Source: Paraburkholderia fungorum
GTDB lineage: Bacteria; Pseudomonadota; Gammaproteobacteria; Burkholderiales; Burkholderiaceae
Assembly: GCF_900099835.1 (NCBI RefSeq)
Contig: NZ_FNKP01000003.1
Location: 868,001 to 932,000 of the forward strand
DNA: 64,000 nucleotides
Reading direction: 5' to 3'
Shown here: positions 41,545 through 50,432 of the stretch, piece by piece
Layout: every line of letters starts with the position of its first letter
Position numbering within the stretch: position 1 is the stretch's first letter
Made by a program: the position numbers and the translations under genes
The notes under the pieces: generated by a model
Databases searched by the model: none
Seen by the model: the letters and a program-made list of their open reading frames with translations, nothing else
Told to the model about the DNA's origin: nothing

Positions 41545-42585
41545 TCAGCTTTCGGCGTTGTCCAGCGGGATATCGTCGAATTCGAGCGGATCGGCATCCG
41601 GTCCGCTCGTTGCGGAAAGCGGATCGGGAGGATCGAGCGAGTCGAGCGGCGACATCAACCGTACGCCTTGCCACGCGTCGCTCTCGATCAGCGTGCGCAC
41701 GACGTGCTTGAGTTCGTCGCGCACGATCGCAGCCGCCTGAGACAATTTTTCCGGCGCGAGTGCATACAGGTAATTTCGACGCACCATGTCGGCGTCGGAA
41801 ATACGCAGGCAACGCCATTGCTCGGGCTTGTTCTGCAGCGAATAAACGGCGGCCATCGGCTTGATGGTTGCGCCAATTCCGTCGGCCACGCAATGCATCA
41901 GAAGCGGCAGCGAATCGATTTCCGCCACCGCATCGACCGCCAGATTCACGCGCTCGAATTCGAGCGTGATGCGCCGGCGCAGACCATGTCCGGGGCTCGG
42001 CAGAATCAGCGGGACTTTGGTCAGTTCAAGCAGCGTGATGTCCTTGCGGTCCGGCGCGATCATCCGGCTGTTGCGCGGCAGGATCACGAACAGTTCCTCT
42101 TCCGCCAGCAATTCGACGCTCAGATCCAGCGCGGCTGTCGTGCTGAACAGAATCGCGAGATCGAGTTCGCCGAGGCGCGTCATGTGTTCGAGATGGCCGG
42201 ACAGCGCCTCGACGACATTGAGCACGATGCCGGGGTATTTCGCGTTCAGATGTTTGATGAGCGGCAGACCGATCGCGCACACCGTGGTAGGCGCCATGCC
42301 GAGATTCACGCGGCCGCTCACATTCGAATGTTCGCGGCGCGCAACCGATACCGCCTGATCGAGCTGACGCAGGATGAAACACGCGTGGTGGTAGAGCGCT
42401 TCACCGTTTTCGGTCGGCGTCACGCCGCGCGAGGAGCGCACGAGAAGCGGTTTGCCGACTTCGTCTTCGAGCCGGGTCATTTGCTGGCTCAGCGCAGGTT
42501 GCGCGATGAACAGTTGCCGCGATGCTTTCGACAGGCTCCCGCTCTCGACGATCTGCACAAAATACTTCAACTGACGCATGTCCAT
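41545..42585 (-). CDS. LysR-family transcriptional regulator
   Basis: 346 residues from the ATG at 42585 (the reading frame stays open further upstream, but MDMRQLKYFVQIVESGSLSKAS is the family start). HTH GSLSKASRQLFIAQPALSQQMTRLE; effector domain with GMAPTTVCAIGLPL. The C-terminal 35 residues are an unusual acidic, Pro/Asp/Ser-rich tail. Converges on the flavoprotein gene and diverges from another LysR gene at 42646. Confidence 0.9.
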   Translation of the reverse strand: MDMRQLKYFVQIVESGSLSKASRQLFIAQPALSQQMTRLEDEVGKPLLVRSSRGVTPTENGEALYHHACFILRQLDQAVSVARREHSNVSGRVNLGMAPTTVCAIGLPLIKHLNAKYPGIVLNVVEALSGHLEHMTRLGELDLAILFSTTAALDLSVELLAEEELFVILPRNSRMIAPDRKDITLLELTKVPLILPSPGHGLRRRITLEFERVNLAVDAVAEIDSLPLLMHCVADGIGATIKPMAAVYSLQNKPEQWRCLRISDADMVRRNYLYALAPEKLSQAAAIVRDELKHVVRTLIESDAWQGVRLMSPLDSLDPPDPLSATSGPDADPLEFDDIPLDNAES

Positions 42586-42645
42586 GTGTGATCCCTGTGC
42601 GGAGCGGCGAGCGTTCTGCACGTCTCCTTTTCTGGACGTAACCCC

Positions 42646-43644
42646 ATGTCGATTGCAAGTCTGATTTTTGCAAATGAGGACCAGGTCGAATTGCCGATCG
42701 AACTTCGACAATTGCGCTATTTCGTCCGTGCGGTGGAACTGGGAAGTATAAGACGGACCGCCGCCGAATTGGGAGTGACGGTTTCCCTCGTCACCCAGGA
42801 TCTCGACAGGCTCGAAGCGCAACTGGCCACGCAGCTTCTTCGGCGCACGCGCAACGGGCTGATGCCGACCGACGCCGGTTTCGCATTCCTGCGCCACGCG
42901 CAGTTGACGTTGCAACACGCGGTCGATGCGGTCGAAGCCGCGCGCCAGAAGCGCCTGGTAGGACACGTGAGTGTCGGTTTGCCGCCGAGCACGGCGGCGG
43001 TGCTCGGCGTGCCCTTCGTCATGGCGATGCGTGAACGTCACCCCGAATTGCGCGTGCACCTGGTCGAAGCGTTATCGGGGCATCTGGCCGCGATGCTCGA
43101 CGCGCGCCAACTCGACCTTGCATTGGTCGCGCGTGGCAATGCGGTGCGGCGCTGGAGCATTCGTCCGTTGATCGACGAGCGGGTTTATCTGCTTGGCCGT
43201 GCAGATCTTCCCGGCTTCCCGTCGGCGGAAACGTTGAGTCTCGCCGACCTCGGCGCTCTGCCGCTGGTGATGCCGAGCGGCTCTCACGGTCTGCGTGCGC
43301 TGCTCGACGCCGCGTTCGCGCGGGCGGGCGTGCAACCGCATATCGCGTTCGAAATCGACGGCCTTGCGCTGCTGATGGACGCCGTGTGCGCCGGTCTCGG
43401 CGCGACGCTGCAACCCGGCTCCGTCATATGCCGCGAGCCGGGCCGTCAACTGAAGGCGCGTTTGATCGCCGATTCGGATGCACGCCGGCAGACCCTGATT
43501 GCAAGCCCGTCCGAAGACGAATTGTCGCCGGCCGCGCAGGCCACTCGTGTCGTGATCGCCGATGTTGCACGCGACCTTGCCATCGGCGGACACTGGCCCG
43601 GCACCACGTTTCATGACCTGAACGCAGCAAGCGAGGAATCCTGA
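42646..43644 (+). CDS. LysR-family transcriptional regulator, TcuR-like
   Basis: 332 residues from the ATG; a TTG at 42691, with GAGGACCAGG upstream, would give the family-typical start near ELRQLRYFV and may be the true start. HTH SIRRTAAELGVTVSLVTQDLDRLEAQL; effector domain VGLPPSTAAVLGVPFVMAMRERHPELRVHLVEALSGHLAAML. It resembles the tcuR product at 16539 along its whole length (LRRTRNGLMPTDAG, SPAAQATRVVIADVARDL), so the two are paralogs. Divergent from the LysR gene at 41545. Confidence 0.88.
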   Translation: MSIASLIFANEDQVELPIELRQLRYFVRAVELGSIRRTAAELGVTVSLVTQDLDRLEAQLATQLLRRTRNGLMPTDAGFAFLRHAQLTLQHAVDAVEAARQKRLVGHVSVGLPPSTAAVLGVPFVMAMRERHPELRVHLVEALSGHLAAMLDARQLDLALVARGNAVRRWSIRPLIDERVYLLGRADLPGFPSAETLSLADLGALPLVMPSGSHGLRALLDAAFARAGVQPHIAFEIDGLALLMDAVCAGLGATLQPGSVICREPGRQLKARLIADSDARRQTLIASPSEDELSPAAQATRVVIADVARDLAIGGHWPGTTFHDLNAASEES

Positions 43645-43747
43645 CCGACGTCGACGCTGCAATACCGCGAGCTGTGATTCAAATGAAAGGGCGCACGTAT
43701 ATGATCGATTCGCTCAAGCGGACCTCACTCCCGAAGGAAGCGTGCTC

Positions 43748-45292
43748 ATGATCTCTGTCATTCGACTGGTATTGGCCATCGCACTCGCCGCGCTCGCACT
43801 CGACGCATTCGCGGCGCCGTTGATTCAAACGCAAAGCGGCGCATTGAGCGGGTCGTCGGAAGAGCATGTGTTTGCTTTCAAGGGCATTCCTTATGCGTCA
43901 CCTCCAGTTGGCGCTTTGCGTTGGCGGCCTCCCGTTGCACCGTTGGCGTGGCAAGGCGTACGCGACGCCACGAAGTTCGGAGCCAGTTGCGAGCAGCCGC
44001 GACGTAACTCGACGGCGGTCATTCCGTGGACGGAGGAATATCTCGCCGATCCGCCCTTCAGCGAGGACTGTCTGTTCCTGAACGTGTGGACGCCTGCGCT
44101 GCATCCGGCCCGCAAGCTGCCGGTGGTCGTGTGGATTCACGGTGGCGGCTTTGCCGAAGGCTCGGGCGAAGTGCCGGTGTATCGCGGCGCGCACCTCGCG
44201 CAAAAGGGCATCGTGGTCGTCACGGTCAATTACCGGCTCGGCTTGTTCGGCTTTCTCGCGAGTCCGTTGCTCGATGCCGAGCAGGGCGGCTCGGGCGAAT
44301 ACGGAATGATGGATCAGGTCGCCGCGTTGCAGTGGGTCAAAGCCAATATTGCGAGTTTCGGCGGCGATCCTGCGCAGGTGACGATCGAAGGCCAGTCGGC
44401 GGGCGCGATCTCGGTTCACCATCTGCTGGCCGCGCCATCGGCTGAAGGATTGTTTGCTCGCGCCATCGCCGAAAGTAATTCGTGGGCCGATACGAAGCTC
44501 GCTCCGCGAGAGAAAGCCGAAGCGATCGGCGAGAAAGTCGCGAGCCTGAGCGGGGCCACGACTTTAGATGCACTTCGCGCGCTTCCCGCTGATCAACTTC
44601 TCGCATGGCAGACCGATTCGCGGCTGGGTGAGCACGTGCGCTTCCTTCCCGTCGACGATGGCAAGTTCATTCCCGACGGCGCGAAGGAACGTAGCAACGT
44701 TCCGGTGCTGCTTGGATCGAACCACGACGAAGCGAGCGCCTTTAGCCCCGATTGGCAGATCAGCACGATTCAGGCTTATCAGCAATTACTCGATCAGCGT
44801 TTTGCGCCGCTGTCCGCGCGATTTGCCGCGCTTTATCCGGCGCAAGACGAGGCGGCTGTGCCCGCGACAGTGCGGCAGCTTCTCGCCGATTCCGCGACTG
44901 CTGGCGTGATTGCGTGGTCGGAGGCGCGCGATCCGCAAGCTGCTCCGGCCTATGGTTATCGCTACACGCATCCCGAGCCGGGACCGCTGGCCGCGCGGTT
45001 CGCGACGTTCCATAGTTCCGAGGTGCCGTATGTGTTCGGCACGCTGCAATACGGTCATCGCCCGTTCACCGCGAGCGATCGCGCGATTTCGCATCTGCTG
45101 CAGGATTACTGGGCGAACTTCATCCGCACGGGCAATCCGAATGGGCCAGGCGTGATGAAATGGCCCGCACTCGATAGCGACAATTTCATGCTATTAGGCG
45201 ATAAGCAGATGGTCACGCCGTTGCTGTCGAAAGATCAGCGCGCGGCATTTCACGATTGGCTGGCAGCAGGTGGAAGGATTGGGCTGTTCTAA
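43748..45292 (+). CDS. secreted type-B carboxylesterase
   Basis: 514 residues from the ATG at 43748 (GAAGGAA eight bases before; a GTG at 43742 is too close to it). Signal peptide to about residue 20 (LALDAFAA). The alpha/beta-hydrolase landmarks of the cholinesterase-like family are GIPYASPPVGALRWRPP, EDCLFLNVWTP, oxyanion HGGGF, nucleophile Ser217 in GQSAGA, and the His region TFHSSEVPYVFG. It hydrolyses carboxylic esters in the periplasm or outside the cell. No operon partner is obvious; an exporter gene converges on it. Confidence 0.9.
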   Translation: MISVIRLVLAIALAALALDAFAAPLIQTQSGALSGSSEEHVFAFKGIPYASPPVGALRWRPPVAPLAWQGVRDATKFGASCEQPRRNSTAVIPWTEEYLADPPFSEDCLFLNVWTPALHPARKLPVVVWIHGGGFAEGSGEVPVYRGAHLAQKGIVVVTVNYRLGLFGFLASPLLDAEQGGSGEYGMMDQVAALQWVKANIASFGGDPAQVTIEGQSAGAISVHHLLAAPSAEGLFARAIAESNSWADTKLAPREKAEAIGEKVASLSGATTLDALRALPADQLLAWQTDSRLGEHVRFLPVDDGKFIPDGAKERSNVPVLLGSNHDEASAFSPDWQISTIQAYQQLLDQRFAPLSARFAALYPAQDEAAVPATVRQLLADSATAGVIAWSEARDPQAAPAYGYRYTHPEPGPLAARFATFHSSEVPYVFGTLQYGHRPFTASDRAISHLLQDYWANFIRTGNPNGPGVMKWPALDSDNFMLLGDKQMVTPLLSKDQRAAFHDWLAAGGRIGLF

Positions 45293-45336
45293 CGCGACGC
45301 CCGATTTGGTGCGACGGCGGCTGTTCCGCGCGAACA

Positions 45337-46950
45337 TCAATGACCTGGTTCTATAGCGTTGCCCGTTACTTCGTCATCGGTGAGACGGGCCAGTCGCACC
45401 GGCGGTACAAACCACACGAGACACAATCCTGCGATAGCGGTCGCGGCCGCTATCGCCAGTCCCGCATGAATCGATTCGACGAGCGCGTGACGGGCCGCGT
45501 CCATCATCGCGTCGCCGGCATGGCCGGCTTCGATCAGACGCCCGACGAGCGCCACCTGCTCATTGCGGTCGATCAACAGTTCAGGGCTCGCGAACGACTT
45601 GAACCATTGAGTGGCCTGATACGCATCTAGCGAGCGATGTACGCCGCGCACATAAAGTTGCCCGAGCAACGCGCCGGTAATGGCGGTACCGAGCATACCG
45701 CCGAAGGTGCGCAGCGATTGCAGCAACGCGGTCGCCGCGCCGAGGTTGTCGCGGGGGACGATCTGCTGCGAAAAAATCGTCAGGTTTGCGCCGACCAGCC
45801 CAAGCCCAAGTCCGCTCACCAGCATGCAGGTCATCCAGACGAGATGCGGCGCGGTGCCGGTAATCAACAGGACCGACAGGCTCGCCAGCGCAAACAGCGC
45901 GAAACCCACGTACATGATGATGTTCGCGCGCCGGATGCGCGTCACGATGCGATTGTTCGCGACGGTGCCGATCGTCGTGCCGATTACCAGCGGCGTGATC
46001 AGCATGCCGGAGTCGTGCGGCGACATCGCATAGCCGCCCTGAAACAGCAACGGCACGTAAAACACCAGCGAAAACAGGCCGAAACCGCCGAGTAGCGACA
46101 TCGCGAACAGCGCGGCGAGCTTGCGATCCACCAGCATATCGACGGGGACGATCGGATAGCCCATACGCCGTTCCCAGAACCACAGTGTGATTGCGCCGCC
46201 TACTGCAATCGCGGCGAGACTCGACGTGGTTGCAGTAATTCCATTGTCGGGAAGAAATTCGATCAGCAGTTGCAGCGCGCCGAACGTCAACGCAATGACG
46301 AGCGCGCCGAGCCAGTCGAGTCGAACATGGTCCCCCATGCGCGACTGGCGCACATTCGGCAGATAGCGCTGCACGAAAAGAAACGACACGATGCCGATCG
46401 GCACATTGACGAAGAACACCAGGCGCCAGCCGCCGTATTGAGTAAGCAGGCCGCCGAGCGTCGGCCCGACGATGTTCGACAGACCGAACGCGGTGCTGAC
46501 GAATACCAGCCAGCGCAGCCGCAGTCGCGCGTCGGGGAACAGATCGGCGACGCTTGCGAAGATCGTTCCGATCAGGATGCCGCCGCCGATGCCCTGCACG
46601 CCGCGCGCAATGACGAGCACCAGCATGGTGTTCGCCAACCCGCACAACACGGACGCCACGGTGAACAACGCGATGGCGGCAAGCAGGAAGCGCTTGCGTC
46701 CATACAGATCGCCGAGACGGCCGAAGATCGGAATGGTGATGACCGACGCCAGCATGTACGACGTGGCGACCCACGCGTAAAGATCGAAGCCCCGCAGTTC
46801 GGCGACGATATGCGGCATCGCCGTGCCGACGATGGTCTGATCGAGCGCGACGAGCATCGCGACGAAAGCCAGCCCGAGCATCGCCAGCAACGATTGGCGA
46901 AAGGGTAAAAGCTGACGCGTGGAATCGACGGTGGCGCTTGTCTGGAACAT
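45337..46950 (-). CDS. DHA2-family (EmrB/QacA-type) MFS drug exporter
   Basis: 537 residues with about 14 membrane segments. Family motifs: ALDQTIVGTAMPHIVAEL in TM1, FGRLGDLYGRKRFL in loop 2-3, GVQGIGGGILIGTI in TM4, and GPTLGGLLTQYGGWRLVFFVNVPIG in TM5/6 (motif C region). It exports toxic compounds by proton antiport. No adaptor (EmrA) or outer-membrane gene is adjacent. It converges on the esterase gene. Confidence 0.92.
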   Translation of the reverse strand: MFQTSATVDSTRQLLPFRQSLLAMLGLAFVAMLVALDQTIVGTAMPHIVAELRGFDLYAWVATSYMLASVITIPIFGRLGDLYGRKRFLLAAIALFTVASVLCGLANTMLVLVIARGVQGIGGGILIGTIFASVADLFPDARLRLRWLVFVSTAFGLSNIVGPTLGGLLTQYGGWRLVFFVNVPIGIVSFLFVQRYLPNVRQSRMGDHVRLDWLGALVIALTFGALQLLIEFLPDNGITATTSSLAAIAVGGAITLWFWERRMGYPIVPVDMLVDRKLAALFAMSLLGGFGLFSLVFYVPLLFQGGYAMSPHDSGMLITPLVIGTTIGTVANNRIVTRIRRANIIMYVGFALFALASLSVLLITGTAPHLVWMTCMLVSGLGLGLVGANLTIFSQQIVPRDNLGAATALLQSLRTFGGMLGTAITGALLGQLYVRGVHRSLDAYQATQWFKSFASPELLIDRNEQVALVGRLIEAGHAGDAMMDAARHALVESIHAGLAIAAATAIAGLCLVWFVPPVRLARLTDDEVTGNAIEPGH

Positions 46951-46997
46951 CGCATATTCCTCGAGCGCGCGTTGCGCGCCAGACTTCGTTCTACGAC

Positions 46998-47774
46998 TCA
47001 GGAACCGCCGAACCAGTTGTAGCCCTGGTCGACCCAGTATCCGCCCGGAAACGTGTTGGTCACGAAAATTTCCATGATGTGCTTCGGGTTCTTGTAACCC
47101 AGTTTAGTCGGCATTCTGAGCTTCATCGGAAAGCCGTATTTTGCGGGTAAGCGCTGGCCGTCGTACGTGAATGTCAGAAGCGTTTGCGGATGAAGCGCGG
47201 TCGGCATATCGATGCTTTCGTAGTAATCGTCTGCACATTTAAAGCCGATATATTTCGCCGAAGTGTCCGCGCCCACCCGCTTCAGGAACTCGGAAAACGG
47301 TGTGCCGCCCCAGCGGCCAATCGCGCTCCAGCCTTCGACGCAGATGTGCCGGGTGATCTGCTCCGCTTTGGGCAGCGCGTAAAGTTCGTCGAGCGTCCAC
47401 ACTTTCCTGTCCTGCACCAGACCGCTCACTTTCAGGCGGAAATCGTTGCCGTCGACTTGCGGCGCATCGTCGACGCCATAGAACGCGTTGAACGGAAACG
47501 GGCGCGTGATCTGTGCTTCGGTGTAAGTGGGCGCGAGGCGGTTCGGGTCGAACAGCCAGCCCTGCACGCTGTCGTTCATTCGCGATACGCGCGACAAAAA
47601 CGTCTCGACCGATTTATCGTCCGACAGGCTGCAACCTGTCAGCATCGCAAGACCGCCGAGCGTCAGAATGCGTTTGCCGAACAGACGTCGCGACGGCATA
47701 TCGAGTTCGCGGCGCACGTCGATGCTGAGCGACTTTTGATCGACGGTCGAGGTGAAGGGTTTAAGGAGCTTCAC
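46998..47774 (-). CDS. molybdopterin-dependent oxidoreductase, MsrP/YedY-like
   Basis: 258 residues from a GTG. The sulfite-oxidase fold is visible: molybdenum-ligand Cys145 in RHICVEGWSAIGRWGGTPFSEFL, YIGFKCADDYYESIDM, and KYGFPMKLRMPTKLGYKN near the C-terminus. A twin-arginine motif (SRRLFGKRIL, about residues 28-37) is followed by a hydrophobic segment ending LTGC, so Tat export with possible lipid attachment. MsrP repairs oxidised methionine in periplasmic proteins. The partner here, 24 bases upstream, is a cytochrome b561-like protein rather than classical MsrQ. Confidence 0.88.
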   Translation of the reverse strand: MKLLKPFTSTVDQKSLSIDVRRELDMPSRRLFGKRILTLGGLAMLTGCSLSDDKSVETFLSRVSRMNDSVQGWLFDPNRLAPTYTEAQITRPFPFNAFYGVDDAPQVDGNDFRLKVSGLVQDRKVWTLDELYALPKAEQITRHICVEGWSAIGRWGGTPFSEFLKRVGADTSAKYIGFKCADDYYESIDMPTALHPQTLLTFTYDGQRLPAKYGFPMKLRMPTKLGYKNPKHIMEIFVTNTFPGGYWVDQGYNWFGGS

Positions 47775-47798
47775 AGTCGTATTTCCCGTTAGCGTCAG

Positions 47799-48425
47799 TT
47801 AGCGTCCGCGAATCATCGTAAGCAGCGAGCGCGGTACGAGTGCGACCATGGTCAGATGGACGACGATAAAACCGGCGAGCAACGCCATCGCGCAGAAGTG
47901 AACGACGCGCGCGAAGTCGTAGCCGCCCATCAATTCGCGTAAGTGCGGAAACTGCACCGATTTCCAGATGGCGAGGCCCGACAGAATCAGCACGGCAATG
48001 TCGAGCATCACGAACAGGTACGCGAATTTCTGCACCGCGTTGTAGCGGCTCGGGTCTGCGTGCGACAGGTGTCCTTTGAGCGCTTCGCCGAGGTCGTGGA
48101 TGATCGAGCGAACGGACAATGGGAAGAACTTGGTTTTGATTCGCCCGGTGACGACGTTCATCGCGAGGTAGAAGAGGGCGTTGAAGAACAGCAGCCACAT
48201 CGCCGCGAAATGCCACTGCAATGCGCCGCCGAGCCAACCACCCAGCGTGATGCCGGTCGGAATCCTGAAGCCCGCGAATACCGGCGACGCATCGTAGATT
48301 CTCCATCCTGACAGCATCATCAGCACCGCAGCCAGCGCGTTGAGCCAGTGCGCGATACGGACCCACGCCGGTTGAATCGTTCGTGCTGCGTTGTTCGAGG
48401 TACGAGGTTTGAGTATCGCGTTCAT
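47799..48425 (-). CDS. cytochrome b561-like membrane protein
   Basis: 208 residues with four main membrane segments and heme-ligand histidines in WVRIAHWLNALAAVLMM (residue 26), LQWHFAAMWLLF, VVHFCAMAL and FIVVHLTMVAL. This is the b561/di-heme cytochrome fold used as a quinol-linked electron donor. The next gene encodes the MsrP-like molybdoenzyme, so it probably delivers electrons to it. It follows the DUF1223 gene by 58 bases on the same strand. Confidence 0.87.
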   Translation of the reverse strand: MNAILKPRTSNNAARTIQPAWVRIAHWLNALAAVLMMLSGWRIYDASPVFAGFRIPTGITLGGWLGGALQWHFAAMWLLFFNALFYLAMNVVTGRIKTKFFPLSVRSIIHDLGEALKGHLSHADPSRYNAVQKFAYLFVMLDIAVLILSGLAIWKSVQFPHLRELMGGYDFARVVHFCAMALLAGFIVVHLTMVALVPRSLLTMIRGR

Positions 48426-48483
48426 GTTGAGTCTCCGGGGCTGGCGTGCTCAAGGTAGAGAACTCCGCTGGGTTCGACGTGTT

Positions 48484-49263
48484 CTAGTTGGCGCATGGCC
48501 GCAGTTCCGCGACTTGCAGAACTTCGCCGGTTGTCCGGCTTTCTGCGAACGCCACGACGCCGCTTTGCCCTGAGCCGCCTGGATAGTCGCCGGTAATCGC
48601 AACATGTCCGTTGGCGACGGTCACGGGGCCGATCCACTGACGCACGACACGATCGTGATGCAACACGACGCCCGCGTTTTCGCCGGCTTTTACATCGCTG
48701 TCCAGGCGGTTTTCGTACACCACGGCATAGGCGACGACGTTGTCGACCGGTTTGCCGGACGACTGAAATGTCGCGTCGAATTTCATACGGCCAGGCTGAG
48801 CGGCACGCGCTTCGACATGAATATCAATCGGAGACGCTTGGGTATTCAACTGCTGAATGGTGGAAGTGAAACGCGCGTTGTCCGACCATGCGCGCATTTC
48901 GTGTCCGCCGATAAACACTTCGGGTGTGTACACGACGTGCTGGCGGCCTTGTTCGCTTAGCTCACGCTGGCGCTCGGTGAAGGTCGGCTGCGCGAAGCGG
49001 TCTTTCCAGCCGAGGCTGTCCCAGTAGTCGACATGTAGCGCAATTGGAACAACCGTGTTCGCGCTGCGGGTGCGGTCGAGTGCGCTTAGCCAGTTATCGG
49101 CGGGCGGGCAACTGCTGCATCCTTCGCTCGTATAGAGTTCGACGAGTGCGACACGATGCGCCGGACTGTTGACACTACAGGTAGCCGAAGCATTGGCGTC
49201 GACGCTGCCAACCGTGCAGGCAATCAACCCGGCGCAGATCGATACGAATAACAGGAAGCGCAT
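48484..49263 (-). CDS. DUF1223 family secreted thioredoxin-fold-like protein
   Basis: 259 residues. A signal peptide (LLFVSICAGLIACTVG) is followed by VALVELYTSEGCSSCPPADNWL, a CxxC motif (Cys-Ser-Ser-Cys) typical of DUF1223, with DYWDSLGWKDRFAQPTFTERQR and VYTPEVFIGG downstream. Likely a periplasmic redox-active protein, though no activity is established. It stands between the MXKDX peptide gene and the cytochrome b gene, in the group preceded by an ECF-type promoter. Confidence 0.88.
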   Translation of the reverse strand: MRFLLFVSICAGLIACTVGSVDANASATCSVNSPAHRVALVELYTSEGCSSCPPADNWLSALDRTRSANTVVPIALHVDYWDSLGWKDRFAQPTFTERQRELSEQGRQHVVYTPEVFIGGHEMRAWSDNARFTSTIQQLNTQASPIDIHVEARAAQPGRMKFDATFQSSGKPVDNVVAYAVVYENRLDSDVKAGENAGVVLHHDRVVRQWIGPVTVANGHVAITGDYPGGSGQSGVVAFAESRTTGEVLQVAELRPCAN

Positions 49264-49307
49264 GACAGACTCCCGCCGAATGGCGAAAAGCGTGAGGAAC
49301 GGTAAGC

Positions 49308-49340
49308 GCGTTCCCGGTCGCCATTGCGAGCCGGGAACGC
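49308..49340. repeat. 10-base perfect inverted repeat
   Basis: GCGTTCCCGG (49308-49317) and CCGGGAACGC (49331-49340) in the 88-base gap between the MXKDX gene and the DUF1223 gene. No T tract follows on either strand, so it may attenuate or stabilise rather than terminate. Confidence 0.6.
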
Positions 49341-49351
49341 ACGGCGGCTAC

Positions 49352-49599
49352 TTACTTGCTCATCGCGTCTTCTTTCTTCATCGCGTCGTGTTTCATCTTG
49401 CTGTCCTTGCTCATGAGTCCTTCGCCATGGAGTCCTTGCCCATGGCGTCTTTGGACATCGAACCCTTGGCCATCGAGTCCTTGCTCATCGTGTCTTTCGA
49501 CATCGAATCATTGGACATCGCGCCGCTCGCCTGCGCGAACGCCGAGCCACCGCTAACGAGCAACACCGTGGCAAATGCTGCAATTGCAATGCGCTTCAT
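49352..49599 (-). pseudogene. pentapeptide MXKDX-repeat protein, frameshifted
   Basis: Starts at the ATG (49599) with signal peptide MKRIAIAAFATVLLVSGGSAFA, followed by tandem five-residue units such as SMSKD, TMSKD, SMAKG, AMGKD. The frame stops early at 49411 after 62 residues. There AAGGACTC runs straight into ATGAGC where the repeat predicts AAGGACTCC ATG, a one-base loss. Restoring it continues the repeat for 20 more codons (MSKDSKMKHDAMKKEDAMSK) to a TAA at 49352. The secreted, Met/Lys/Asp-rich family has no proven function; a shortened product may still be made. First in the minus-strand group controlled by the ECF-type promoter. Confidence 0.8.
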
Positions 49600-49719
49600 G
49601 ACAACTCCTTGGATGTGGTTTAGCGGGCCGTCGTGACCCGTCTGTGTGTCGAACGAAACTGTCTCACGGCAACGACCGATGCGTCGTCGATGCGTCGTCA
49701 TTACGCATCTATGAGGTAA

Positions 49720-49745
49720 TTCGCCGGGCGAGGCTGACCGGTTAC
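49720..49745 (-). promoter_or_regulatory. ECF (SigF/NrsF-type) promoter GTAACC-N16-CGAA
   Basis: Read on the minus strand: GTAACC (49745-49740), exactly 16 bases, CGAA (49723-49720). This equals the consensus I recall for Caulobacter SigF, whose anti-sigma NrsF matches the gene at 50429. It lies about 120 bases before the MXKDX gene and would drive that gene, DUF1223, cytochrome b and the MsrP-like gene. Confidence 0.7.
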
Positions 49746-49843
49746 AGCACACACGAAAATTTTTTCGACGCGGGCAAAATGCGCATCAGCTGCGCGTGTA
49801 CAGACCCCAACGCCACGACCGATGGAATAAACTTGCGATTCCT

Positions 49844-49869
49844 GTAACCAATGCCCACGATGAATCGAA
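49844..49869 (+). promoter_or_regulatory. second GTAACC-N16-CGAA match, at the sigma gene start
   Basis: GTAACC (49844-49849), 16 bases, CGAA (49866-49869) on the plus strand. It overlaps the presumed start codons (49851, 49860) of the ECF gene, so as a promoter it would need a downstream start; it may be chance or an autoregulatory site. Confidence 0.35.
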
Positions 49870-50432
49870 CTACCGATATCACCGCAGCGCAGGCGAAAGA
49901 GTCGCATCTGCGAGCCTTGTTCGTGAGCGGACAGACCGGCGACGCAGCCGCGTACCGGCAGTTCCTGACGGAATTGGGCGCGCACCTGCGGGGTTTTCTG
50001 CGCAGGCGGCTTCAGGCCGACCCGGCGGATATCGAAGATCTCGTGCAGGAGGTGTTGCTGGCGGTTCATAACGGGCGGCAGACGTACCGGCCGGAAGAAC
50101 CGTTGACCGCGTGGATTCATGCCATCGCGCGCTACAAGCTGACGGATTACTTTCGGGCCCGTTCGCGGCACGACGCGCTGAACGATCCGCTGGACGACGC
50201 GCTGGAACTGCTCGCCGCGCCCGATCTCGAGCCGGCGCAGGCCAGGCGCGATCTGGGCATATTGCTCGAGCAGTTACCCGAGCGGCAGCGTCTGCCGATC
50301 ATGCATATGAAACTCGAAGGCCTGTCCGTGACGGAGACCGCGAAGCTGACCGGGTTGTCGGAGTCGGCGGTGAAGGTCGGCGTGCATCGCGGGCTCAAGG
50401 CATTGGCGGCAAAGATTCGAGGAACGCGATGA
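49851..50432 (+). CDS. ECF sigma factor
   Basis: 193 residues. Sigma region 2 spans about residues 35-95 ([39 protein letters not shown]) and region 4 about residues 135-185 ([40 protein letters not shown]). It belongs to the group paired with NrsF/DUF1109 anti-sigma factors, known to respond to metal or oxidative stress. It overlaps the anti-sigma start by four bases (ATGA). An ATG at 49860 is an alternative start. The divergent MsrP-like group is its likely target set. Confidence 0.92.
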   Translation: MPTMNRTTDITAAQAKESHLRALFVSGQTGDAAAYRQFLTELGAHLRGFLRRRLQADPADIEDLVQEVLLAVHNGRQTYRPEEPLTAWIHAIARYKLTDYFRARSRHDALNDPLDDALELLAAPDLEPAQARRDLGILLEQLPERQRLPIMHMKLEGLSVTETAKLTGLSESAVKVGVHRGLKALAAKIRGTR

